Shown here: positions 20,957-31,062 of the stretch, piece after piece
Position numbering within the stretch: position 1 is the first letter of the stretch
Layout: each line of letters opens with the position of its first letter
NCBI RefSeq assembly: GCF_030272615.1
Contig: NC_081409.1
Coordinates: forward strand, 469,830,573 to 469,894,572
DNA from: Cryptomeria japonica
Lineage: Eukaryota; Streptophyta; Pinopsida; Cupressales; Cupressaceae
Reading direction: 5' to 3'
Length of the DNA: 64,000 bases
The notes under the pieces: model-generated
Database searches by the model: none
The model's input: the letters and a program-made list of their open reading frames with translations, nothing else
Told to the model about the DNA's origin: nothing
Made by a program: the position numbers and the translations under genes

Positions 20957-23900
20957 ATGGCATCGTCTTCTAAATCAGTAGAGAAATTGATGATTACATC
21001 TAAACCTATGGAAGTTGTAGAGGCAAAAAAGATTGTGTCTTATAATTCTTTTTCACAAGTTCCTAGTGGTGTCCTAGTGAAAGGAGATTTGTCTAGCTAC
21101 ATTGATTGCAAAATTGAGGATTTAGGATCATTATCAATATATTCTCAGTTGAAATCCCTTTGCAATGAAAATAGAAAGATTCAATCAGAATATATTAGGG
21201 TTTATGAGAAAGGTTTCCATAATGTAGCTTACTTTCTTGAAGATTTTGAAGAGGATCATATCCAAATAATCTTGAATCATGTTCATGGGGAAAACATGTA
21301 TTTGGAAAGGACTCATACTATAACCAATGAAGCTATTCAAGTTGTAGTTGGTTTTTACTCAACCGGTGAAGCACCTAAGCTGAGGCATATTTCAAAAGAG
21401 ATAGTAAACACTCTAACTGGATCAACATCTAAGAGGCGTGTTTTTTTTGTCAATAACATCAAGGACCTAGCAGTAAAGTTGGCAGCTATGGTTATAGGCT
21501 ATCGAGTATCTTATTCTAGTAGATTGAATAGTGTTCCATCTATAGTGGTGCATACTGATTATAAGATGATAGCTGAAAATGTTAATTAGGACCTATGCGA
21601 GGCCATAAGGGGCCAATTATTATTGAATCTTCAGTCTATCAAGAAGGATAGTAGTCAAAAGTTTAAATTTAGACTGTAATTGATCAGTTTATTCTTTTAT
21701 TTCCTAAATTTCCTATTGGGAATCGGTGATCTTGAATGGTCTAAAGATCTACCAATATCTACCCAAATTAAGAACAATATCAAGGTTGTGAGGAATACCT
21801 TCTTTGCTGCAATGAATAAATACTTCAATGAATTTTAGAAGAAAATGAGTATGAGAGTAAGATTGCGTGAGGATGTGGTAAAACACTTTGCTAAGGATAT
21901 TATTAATATAGTTACCACTGATTTCTATTTAGTGAAGGCTATTGAGCCTAGAGAAGAAGAAATGGAGATATGAGCTATGAAGTCAACTATGACTTATTGA
22001 TCGGTTATGCCAATAACCTGTTGGCATCTCCAGTGGATAAAAAGAAGGCAAAATTAGATATAGTTGAAGTTCAAACTGCAACACCTGAAACCAATAGTGT
22101 TTCTACCATAAGTGGTAAATGTAAGAAGAAGAAGGCTAAGAAAGAACCTCCAGTGATGAAAAGTACAAGAGTGACACAAAGTGTCCAAACCAAAAAGGAA
22201 CCAAAACCTATGGTTTACATGAAAAAGGAGACAACGCCGAAGAAGAGAGGTCGAAAACTAATTCTCCAAGAAGAATTTGAAGGTACTGATACTAAGTAGG
22301 AACCCAAGAAGATGAAAGCAGCTGGTAAAATAGCCAAATAAGTGAAGGAAGTGCCAAAGGCAATGGTGCCTTTTGATATCTTAACTTACAAGCCTGAGAC
22401 TACCTTTGAGAGGATAGTGAAGACACTAGGAAGGAACAGATTTGATAATGTCAAAGAATATTTTGATTCATTCAATGAATATGAAAAGGAAAAAATTATT
22501 CAATAGGTAATCATTTATTTGTTCCATTACAATAGATTACCTCATGATCTTGTAAAAGATATCTCTAATTCCTTGTATACTATTCTTTTGAATAAATGGG
22601 AGGAAGTTGTAAAAAAGGAAAAAGGAATTATAGATGATATATTTGTGCAATATTTTCCTAATTTGTCAAAGGATGAGTTGAATGAATTGGTTGATAAGTA
22701 CAAAGTTCATTTTGCTTACAAATCAAGAAGATTGAAGCTAATTAGTGGAAAGGTGCAAATTGTTGAGACTGAGACTCATCAGATTGCTTACAACATCAAA
22801 TAGATGGAAGAGCTTATACATCATTATAACAATGAGAAAGATACTGTTGATCGACCTGAAATGGTTGAGGAAGAGATTATGCAAACTAATGTTGTCTATC
22901 CTATCAAGGATGACACTATTATCCAATGAGTCATACTTGATGATGATATTCAAGATACAATAGATTTATCTAGTGACATAACCGCACCTTATATGCAGCC
23001 ACCTGAAATCACTAACTCACAGGTTACTTTAGTTGAGAAACCAGCAACTCAACCAAGAGTGGATATTCCACCTACAAATGAACAACTAGTGAAATCTCAA
23101 CTACACCTATTTCACAGGACATTCAGAAGGAATCTGATGCAAAAGTTGATACATAGATCTCTGAGTGAGAAACAGAGAAAGAACAAGAGAAAGGAGAGAT
23201 TGTTAAGGTAACATCTTCTGAACTGGTCAAAACATTAGTCATACAACAGACTGATGAAGATGATGATGACTCATTAGGAATATCAAGGCCTGCAATTGTT
23301 GATAATACAAGTGTATCTGAAATAATGAAGATTGCAACTATCATGCAATCTAGGGCACACAAGAAGAGACTTAAAGAACAAAGAATGGAAGTAGAAACCA
23401 TTCAGAATATTGTAGATATTCTAACGAGTCTTCTATCAGAAACAGCTATAGGGCATTTGACAACACCTATTAGCAAACTTGGTCAATTGGTTGCTGATGC
23501 ATCTGACCAAATTAAGTCACTTGAAGAAGCAAAACAAACATATGTTGAGAAGAGTTATAGGAAGAAGTGTGGAGAGCAGCTTATGAAAGAGATTGATACA
23601 GGAAAACTTTCTCTATTGCTTAATAAAGATTTATTAAGACAAGCTATTGAAAAAGGAGGGAAATATCTTGCATCTACTTCTAATGTTTCATTCTTTTATT
23701 CTGATATCAATAACAGGTGAACTAAAATTGAGTAGGAGCTAGAAAAGATATGTAATGCATATATACCACTTCAAGACTCTATTTTTTCTTTTGGCAAATC
23801 TGTGGATGATTTGCACAATAGGTTAGATACCTATGATCTTGAGAAAGCAAAAAGGCTCTGGTCACTAAAGGAATTGAAGAATCAACTCACATCTCAAGTA

Positions 23901-24105
23901 GACATACTACAAAAGAGCCTACACGAATGCAAAAGATATTTTGGTGACTCTAGAAACCTGTTCACTTGATTTCATGGAAGAGTTTCATACTCAGATTATG
24001 TCTACACTTGAGCTCACTAAGAACTTGTTGGAGACATGGGAACATGCTTTATCTGAGTTGAAGAGGAATTTTAGTGCAATTTTTCTAAGGATTGCAAATG
24101 CATGA
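20957..24105 (+). pseudogene. C2 ORF2: large protein of unknown function (few breaks)
   Basis: About 1,050 codons from MASSSKS to ANA-stop at 24105. The N-terminal 210 residues are open (20957-21589) and carry CKIEDLGS, HVHGENMYLE, ITNEAIQVV and VIGYRVSYSSRLN, each matched in C1 ORF2. Next come MSYEVNYDLLIGYANN (21970), a Lys-rich centre with KKKKAKKEPP and an AT-hook-like KKRGRK (about 22100-22250), a helical part (22519-22803), an acidic linker, and a coiled-coil C-terminus (23325-24105, SKLGQLVADASDQIKSLEEA). Breaks: single stops near 21589, 21680, 21837, 22297, 22339, 22504, 22801 and 22927, with frame changes near 21970 and 23100. Basic centre and coil suggest a nuclear or nucleic-acid-bound role, which is inference only. 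I do not recognise the family. Confidence 0.6.
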
Positions 24106-24267
24106 ATCTTGATTCAGTTTTTCAAGTTTTTGTATATGAAAAACATTTTGATACAAATTTTCTATATATATGTAGTCAGGGGGAGTATATGTATATGTGT
24201 ATAATATTTTTTGTAAGCACACTTAGTAGTATTGTTGTAAAATTTTCTAAGTGTTGCCATCAATGCC

Positions 24268-24279
24268 AAAGGGGGAGAT
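24268..24279 (+). other. C2 polypurine tract
   Basis: AAAGGGGGAGAT sits directly before the 3' LTR in the copia-type context ATCAATGCC-AAAGGGGG. A second tract, GTCAGGGGGAG, lies at about 24176. Confidence 0.8.
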
Positions 24280-25388
24280 TGTTGGCTTGATGATGATTGT
24301 AATGAATAACTTCATCATATATTGTCATTGATGAAACACATACACACACATATGTTCATATTGTCTACCGGTGTGACTTCAAAGTTATTTATACTACAAC
24401 CGATATATTAGAGGTTTATATCTAACCAGTACACAGTGATAACCGGTATGTGCATGAAGACAACTAGTGGAGATTCATAACTCGACATCGATCTGAAGAT
24501 CCAGCGGAGATTTTCACAGAAGCATCAAAGGTTAAATGGTTTGTATTCCTAACTTCAATCGGTATTATTGTTCCAACCGGTACTCATTGATTATGTGATG
24601 AGTTATCACTAGTCGTGATGAGTTATCCTCACCGATAATTTTTGGCAATATTTTTGTGATGAGTTATGATTGTTTGACTAGATACACTGCACCTAGGTAA
24701 TTGTGATATGATTTCTAGAGGCCGACATGAAATCTTAATGTCTATATATTGACATCACAATGAATTGTTTTTAAAAAGATAAGAGAAAGAGATATGTTAT
24801 GTGTGAAGGCATAAGTGTTAAGTTGCAGAGTATGTTGGTAAAGAAGTATTGAGTGCATAGAAGAGGATCTATATAAGCAAGTTGTGCTACTACTATATGA
24901 CATCACCTATTGTTTTCTAATCACTACAATAGTCAAATCCCATAACTGGGTAAGCTCTAACAAGCTTCATTGTATAAATCCTCTAACAAGGTGATCCATT
25001 AGTTTGTTTTCTGAAATCCTCTACCAAGGTTACTCCTAACAGGGTACTACCTTTTATAGGGTATAATTTTTAACTAAGCTTTGGGATCTTAAACAGGATT
25101 TGCTCCTAGCAGAGCACTTTGTAGACCTTAACCGGTCAGTTATCTATTACTGCAGATAGTTAACTTGGGAGTCCCATCTCACCGTTGTTTTTCCCATTTG
25201 GGTTTTCCACGTATAAACACTTATGTTATGGTGGATGTCTTACTTGTTGTGGATGCTTTTATATCATTTTGGATTGCATGCATAGTGTTTAGTAAACTTG
25301 TTAAGTATATCTATTGGTCAGGGTTTAAAGTAGTACTATTTTTGGTGTCACTGATTCACCCCCCCTCTTAGTCCTTTTCAAGTCCATA
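24280..25388 (+). repeat. C2 3' LTR
   Basis: Partner of 18027-19138. It ends near TCCATAA where the left copy ends TCCATCA, so the terminal CA appears mutated or the end is one base off. Confidence 0.87.
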
Positions 25389-25510
25389 AAAAAATTTCCT
25401 TTGTGTGATGCCTTCATCTTATCCCATGTGAGCATGACCCACTATGATTTTACTTGCGGGATAACATCCGCTCACACATCCTTATGATTTCCTTATCCCG
25501 CACAACTAGG
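25389..25510. repeat. Field of GGGATAA / TTATCCC words (right part)
   Basis: Continuation of 17441-18026 across the C2 insertion: CTTATCCCATG at 25418, TGCGGGATAAC at 25455 and CTTATCCCGCA at 25492. It stops abruptly before the SET-domain relic. Confidence 0.5.
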
Positions 25511-25632
25511 ATATTAAGGCTAACACTAAAGTGAATAATTTAAGCATGTGAGAAATTATGATGGGTAAAGTGATCATGTGATGGGGCCTTCCTAGGTAAA
25601 TTTATGAGTAAAATTTAGTCTCATTCGATGGA

Positions 25633-26348
25633 GTGCAGGTACCACCAAATAGGTATTTTTTAGATCTGTCTTCCTTGAGTGAGGGAAATTCAGGAAGAGA
25701 AGAGGAAAGTGACACATGTAGTCCATCTAAAAGAGGGAGATCAATGAGAGGTCAAAAGATTAGAAGAAAATTCTGTAAATGCATGGAATTTTTATTTTCT
25801 AAAGGGGGGTCATGTTCTTATGATGATGAGAGCATAGATGATATTGAGGGGCCCTTGAGGTACAAAAATATATGGAAATAATGGGTATCCAAGGAACTTC
25901 CTCCAATAAACACTAATTTTTGTGTCAACAAGAGGATATATCTCATAGCACTATCATCATTACAAGGTTTGGGACTATTTTGCATTGACGATATAAAGGT
26001 CTATTACAATGAAGAAACTAAATTGATGGAGTATATTGGACCCTATTACAGTTACAAAGATTGGATGCAGCTAGTTCGATACATACGAAGTATGTGCAGA
26101 TATGCACTATCAACAAATTATATATAGCTAAAAGATAAGGATCAAAATAAAGGAGTGGCTATGTACATTGATGGAAGGCCAAAAGCATCAGGGAATATTG
26201 CAGGGTTTATAAATAGTACACAACCTGGGTCAACAACCCAATTGCATATTCGAGGCGTGTGAGGGAAACCATGTATTTGTATGTATGATAAAATCAATAA
26301 CTATAGGGGAAGAGTTTCTAATCGATTATAATTTTAATCACATAGATA
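25633..26348 (+). pseudogene. SET-domain (lysine methyltransferase-like) gene relic
   Basis: SET domains transfer methyl groups from S-adenosylmethionine to protein lysines, often histones. A basic N-terminal stretch (25633-25881, SPSKRGRSMRGQKIRRKFCK) leads into SSLQGLGLF, the usual SET opening (S-x-x-G-x-GLF). MEYIGPYYS follows, then YIDGRPKASGNIAGFINST at the place of the RFINHSC motif, and, after a one-base frame change near 26250, GEEFLIDYN matching GEEL-x-x-DY. Stops at 25879-25881 and 26125-26127 break the frame. The central NHSC is replaced by NST, so the copy lacks normal catalytic and zinc residues there. It may be a transposon-carried copy, given the transposase-like gene 3 kb downstream. 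Confidence 0.68.
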
Positions 26349-26704
26349 CAAACATAGTTATTATGGGGGTGGTATGTACTATATACCATTTTACCAAACC
26401 TCCAATTAATGACTCCAATATACCATTTTATTATTGGTTTTTTTCGTAAGTCTATTGGTTTCATTTCGGTAAAGTTTTTTTATATTTATTTTTTGTCATA
26501 GTGGGACATTGATCGTAGGGGGAAGGCTCTGACTTAGAGAACAAATCACGATGCATCTTCAGGTGCTTCTACCTGATAGGCTTACCTCATTGTAATTGTA
26601 GAAATTAGATATGAGAAAATTGTTTTAATATTATGTTTTTTTCGTAAGTTTATTGGGTTAATTTCAATTATGTTTTTAATATTCTTTTTGCAATTGGATG
26701 ATCA

Positions 26705-27433
26705 CGGAAAGGCACCTGCAGTAGACGAGAGCATCCATAGGGAGGTGTAGTCACTATTATGTGATCATGACATCACATATTCCACAAACCCTTTGAATAT
26801 GATAAGTAAGACCCAAAAAAAATACAATGAAGAAATCATTCAGTTGTTATTCATAGTGCCTCAAACAAATGAGATAAGAGAAAGTGTTAAAATATTGATG
26901 GAGAGAGAACAAAACTTGCAAGTAAGTTGTCATGAAATATTTAATTATAACATAAGTTCATTTATGGTTTAATATTTTGTACTCTTTTATGTCATGAACT
27001 AAAATATGTGTTGTTTTTATAGGATTTTTTGTGTCCTCGTGATGTTGTTGGCCATGATCAAAGTACTGCAGGTGTTGCCTGGGGAGTAGGGTTTGGTAAA
27101 AGTGTCGATCCTGATCAACCTATGCATACATCACATCATCTGATCCCATCATCCATGCTTATATTATTGACTGAAATATCGACAACACATAACATGCAGG
27201 CATTAGGTGGTACACCCTCTGGCAGTGAACACATGCCAGAACATGCATTAGGACATGTACCTAGGGATGTAGAGGCCACTAGTACTGGTGATGTTCTAGC
27301 AACATTTCCTCAATCTTCTCATATTACTAGTATGAGAACATTGTCGGTCACATTTGTGGTGATCGAGGATTTCATTCTCATAAAGATAGAGAAGCTCCCA
27401 AGTACTTTAAAATGTTTAATAATTATTTTTTAA
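26705..27433 (+). pseudogene. Downstream exons of the SET-domain gene (probable)
   Basis: A coding-like exon ends at 26921 with CAA then GTAAGT (about 26705-26921, IIQLLFIVPQTNEIRESVK, one stop). The next begins at 27023 after TTTTTATAG and is open to 27433 (DFLCPRDVVGHDQSTAGVAW). The intron of about 100 bases has proper GT and AG ends. Joining them to the SET exon is inference from orientation and spacing. No domain recognised. Between 26348 and 26705 I see intron-like AT-rich DNA with a possible short exon near 26501-26580. Confidence 0.4.
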
Positions 27434-27690
27434 TCAGTAAATAGCTAGATAGGCCAGCACCTATATTGATAATGTAAAAAGGTACATATGAGGAGGGTAT
27501 TTGTATGTTGTTTTCCTCCTAACCAACATAATGAACCTTCATGGATCGGATCTAGCATGCATGTTTGGAATATATGTTTTAATTTTATTTTTTAATTAGT
27601 AAATAGCTGGATAGGCCAACACCTATATTGATAATGAAAAAAGTTACATATGAGGAGGGTGTCTATATGTCATTTCTCTCTTGACCAAAA
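27425..27690. repeat. Two direct copies of a roughly 95-bp sequence
   Basis: TAATCAGTAAATAGCTAGAT at 27431 recurs as TAATTAGTAAATAGCTGGAT at 27593, and the similarity continues through a TACATATGAGGAGGGT block. Offset 162 bases. Function unknown; possibly the 3' end of a retroposon inserted twice. Confidence 0.65.
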
Positions 27691-28047
27691 GGCTATCTAT
27701 GAGAAGTATGTATCTTCCTACCCTATCATGCCCAGCTCTTCCCAAGGTACACAAAATCTTGGTGAAGAGTGTGAAAACATCTAATTTCATCCACTTTCTC
27801 CACTAGAAATTTCATTACTAGATCAAACAAAATGTCTATTGACTATATATCTCCTATGGACAAAGAAACAAAACCTGAGCATAGAGGCTTACTTCCTATC
27901 GACTACTCACTACTTCTTCTTCTTCTTTTTGAGTACTCGTTACTTACAACTATGTAAACATTATGAACATTAAAACACAAAATAGTTAAAACAGGAAAGT
28001 GGCATTTTCATTTTTAGGAAAAAAAAAACTCGAGAAAAGGAGTTGCA

Positions 28048-28764
28048 TCAATCACTGTCTGAGGGGCTCGAAATCCTCTTGTAGACACTTTGAGATGCGA
28101 GGGCCTGAGAAATAACTGGGCAGTCTCTACCACAATCAACATGAGCTTCTCTTGCTGCAATCTCCTCTACCGGCCTCATGTAATCTGGGATCCATAGCTC
28201 ACCTCGACCCAAAGCCCAGTCATTACCTTTTGCAAAAACCCCATTTTCATCCACCCCAATATCTCTCCTACCTTGCAAACCTTCCTCCCTTATTAATTTA
28301 CCCAAATCATAGCCTTCTGGTCTTGCTAGGTTTCCGGGGACATATAGAATGAAGGATAAATTTATGTTTCTCTTTGCATGACTTTGGTTGAATTTTTCCA
28401 GCTCCATGGTCTACAGAATGCAGAATTTCCTCATTTCCCCTCTTGCATCTTTGGACATGTAGTACTGGTGGGCTAAGGGAATATGCTTCTAGTCATCGAT
28501 ATTGTCCAACACCATATCTATTTCCCCCAAGAAGGAGTGCTTGAAGACCATCAAACACACCTTCTTATTTTTGGGCTTGCAAACTCCCATTTGGATGCAC
28601 ATTGCCTGAAACATAGTTGGGATACTCGATTTCACCCTATACTTGTGTGATGCCTGCAAAAATTCTACACCCAAAATTTTCTTCACCACATGTAAAATCA
28701 GAGGATGCTTTGGTTCCAAAACCATCAAAAGATGCTTCTCTAAAATCTCTCCAAGAAACACCAT
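28048..28764 (-). pseudogene. Unrecognised gene remnant, minus strand
   Basis: Two open blocks, 28764-28489 (SHKYRVKSSIPTMFQAMC, KHSFLGEIDMVLDNIDD) and 28407-28048 (PVEEIAAREAHVDCGRDCP, ending SSPSDSD), joined by coherent reading with stops between. Composition is that of a real soluble protein and the end is natural (stop at 28048). I cannot name the family. An RNase H-like fragment lies upstream on the same strand at 29390-29090, so both may come from one transposon or retroposon transcription unit. Confidence 0.4.
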
Positions 28765-29089
28765 TTACTTCTTGGTAGATTCCAATAAAATTGGGGTGTG
28801 CATATCTACAAATATCAAATTACTCAAATAGAGGGAATTATGCAATGATAATACCTTCATTCTTGCTAAATACATAGCCCCCGAATGAGAAGTTACCTCC
28901 ATTATGCAGTGATAATGCCTTCATTCTTGCTAAATATATAGGCTACGAGTCAAATTGATTTCCTTTCATTATGAGAAGTTACCTCATCCTTTACCGAAAT
29001 TAAATCCTGAATGTAACCTTTCTTTATTATTATTCCTTCTTGTGATGTCTAAGTTTGTGTTTTTGAGTAGTAAGTACAAGTAACCATAT

Positions 29090-29390
29090 CAAATTTTTTA
29101 TAAATTAGTTGGCTTTCCATTTTGGAGGCATCTTAGATGAATCATTTGTCACATCCAAATGTGCTACCTTCCTTGGAACTTATCCCTCCAAGTACTGCCC
29201 AATCCTCATGATAATTGCCTCCCCTTAAAGATGAATCTTCTTGAACCCCAACCTCCTTGCCAACTCAACACCTTTCAAGGCTGCTCAAAATTCAGCTATG
29301 TTGTTAGTGGTTTTACCAATATACTCAACCGATATCCCAATTGTGTGACCTTGGTCACTCTTTTTAGACTAACGATCCCATGATCTTTTT
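29090..29390 (-). pseudogene. RNase H-like fragment
   Basis: The minus strand reads NNIAEF followed by ALKGVELARRLGFKKIHL, matching the conserved helix of RNase H-like domains (NN-x-AE-x-EAL-x-x-G-x-x-x-A), as found in non-LTR elements and plant RNase H proteins. The D residue that normally follows in G-D-S is not preserved (GEA). Stops interrupt it. A short decayed fragment only. Confidence 0.45.
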
Positions 29391-29439
29391 GCAAGAAATG
29401 ATGTTTTTTATAAACATATAAATTATATTACATTGGAGA

Positions 29440-31062
29440 TCTTCGGGCCCACCATACCTACACAGTGGAATGCCCAAAATCAAGATTTAAAAGATGAGCT
29501 CATTAACCGTTTAGTTGTGTTATTCGATAATAATACATTCAACTGAACCAAGGTCCTTAAGAGAGTTGGTACCTATCTAAGGAATGTGAGGGACAAATAT
29601 AGGTCACATTTAGAGAAGAAAAAAAAGTACGACCGTCCCCGATGATTCCAAAGAGGGAGTGGAAGGACCTGGTGTCGAATGGAAAGGAGAAGGTTGAAAA
29701 GGAAAAAGGAAAGACACCACTAGGCCAAGGAAGGTATGTGATACTATAAACAATGTAATTATATACTAATTACTCTTTCTTTTTACATAATCTAATGTAT
29801 TTCAAACTTTTCATAGGTTTCCTGACACATCAAAGGCAAAAAAGGCAAGACTAGAAAAACACGGGCAGCACAAACTTGGCTCTAGTGGTTATATGAAATT
29901 AGTCGCACAAATTGTAAGTATCAATAAATGAAATATTGCATCCAAATAATAAATTTCAAACAATTTTGGTTTTATCACATCATAGAAGCAAAATTCATGA
30001 TCTTACACAAAAATGTAGGGCTCTGAATTCAATAGAGTGCCCACAGAAGGGGACCTAAAGATTTCCTACTAGCAAGGCTATGGAGTCATGGTTGAACACC
30101 TAAGACTCTTGACTGGGAAAACACAGGCTTCCACTGCATCCGACATGCAGGTAAATAAACTCAATGAAGTTTATTTAAAATTGAATACTTATGCAATCTA
30201 TTCAATATTAATTTTCACCATAAACTAATTATGTGCATATTTGTGTTAAACAAGCAAGCAATGATAATAGTAATGCACATGACATTGGAATGAAGACTGG
30301 TGAGGGTGGAGCACAAAGTGTAGATGAAAGTCATGGTGTGCATCTCGGTACTAGATGTATTCATGTTCTATACAAAATGCAGTATGGATTAATACAATTA
30401 AACATCTTTAATTGCAATTGGTGTATTAATTAATGTAACCTTTTGTGTTTCAACTTTAGAGCATGTAGAGCATGATCAATATGTTGAGCATGATCAGGCT
30501 AGACAAGATCAGGAACATGATGTGGCCCCATCAGGTAAAGGGGACCACTTTAATGTTCTTTTAAACATATTTAATTGCAACTAGTGTATTAATTATTGTA
30601 ACCTTTCGTGTTTTAACTTTAGAGCATGTAAAGTGTGATCAACATGTTGAGCATGATTAGGCTAGACAAGATCAAGAACATGATGTGGCCCCATAAAGTA
30701 AAGAGGACCACTCTAATGTTCTTTAAAACATATTTAATTGCAATTGGTGTATTAATTAATGTAACATTTCATGTTTCAATTCTCTAGAGGATTTATAGGG
30801 TGTTTAGCATGTTCAACATGAGGCTATGAGACAAGATCAGGAACATGATGTGGCCCCATTAGGTAGAGAGCACCAATCTAATGTTCTTTTAATTAATGAA
30901 ATACTTGTAACAATAATAATAAAACATACCAATTTAACATTTTTTTTTATTGCAACAAACCCCCCCTTGCAGCAGCCTCCACATCGTGAGTACACGACTA
31001 GGAATACATCAAGATCACGAGCAAAGGGCAGAACAACTAAAGGGAGGAATGACGATTTATAA
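29440..31062 (+). pseudogene. Plant En/Spm-type transposase-like gene, multi-exon (decayed)
   Basis: Exons with good borders on the plus strand: about 29465-29733 (QDLKDELINRLVVLFDNN, VRDKYRSHLEKK, REWKDLVSNGKEK; donor GTATGT), 29816-29913 (TSKAKKARLEKHGQHKLGSS; donor GTAAGT), 30019-30150 (donor GTAAAT), about 30256-30350 (acidic, GEGGAQSVDESHG), three 75-nt exons (30460-30534, 30623-30697, 30788-30862), and a terminal basic exon 30973-31062. The chain of a YR-x-x-L-x-K helix, a W-K-x-LV box and a K/R-rich box followed by G-S-x-G-Y resembles the Ptta/En/Spm transposase-type domain of plants. Several stops show decay. Family call is moderate; the gene structure is clearer than its name. Confidence 0.5.
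30427..30890 (+). repeat. Tandem triplication of a 75-nt exon with its intron
   Basis: Three copies with spacing 163 and 165 bases, beginning at TAATTAATGTAAC near 30427, 30590 and 30752. Each contains an AG-bounded, GTA-followed exon of exactly 75 nt (25 codons), ending in the shared EHDVAP. Later copies carry stops. Confidence 0.8.

Larger units (their letters stand above)
18027..25388 (+). mobile_element. Element C2: pol-less copia-type LTR element with two ORFs
   Basis: LTRs at 18027-19138 and 24280-25388, PBS at 19141-19152, and PPT at 24268-24279. The interior is 5.1 kb: ORF1 (19177-20494), a spacer with a TATA-like box, and ORF2 (20957-24105). There is no sequence for protease, integrase, RT or RNase H. 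It inserted into the GGGATAA-rich DNA that flanks it on both sides. No clear target duplication: AACAT precedes the left LTR and AAAAA follows the right one. It is the better preserved of the two elements with this layout; C1 is the other. Mobility would require enzymes supplied by another element. Confidence 0.85.
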
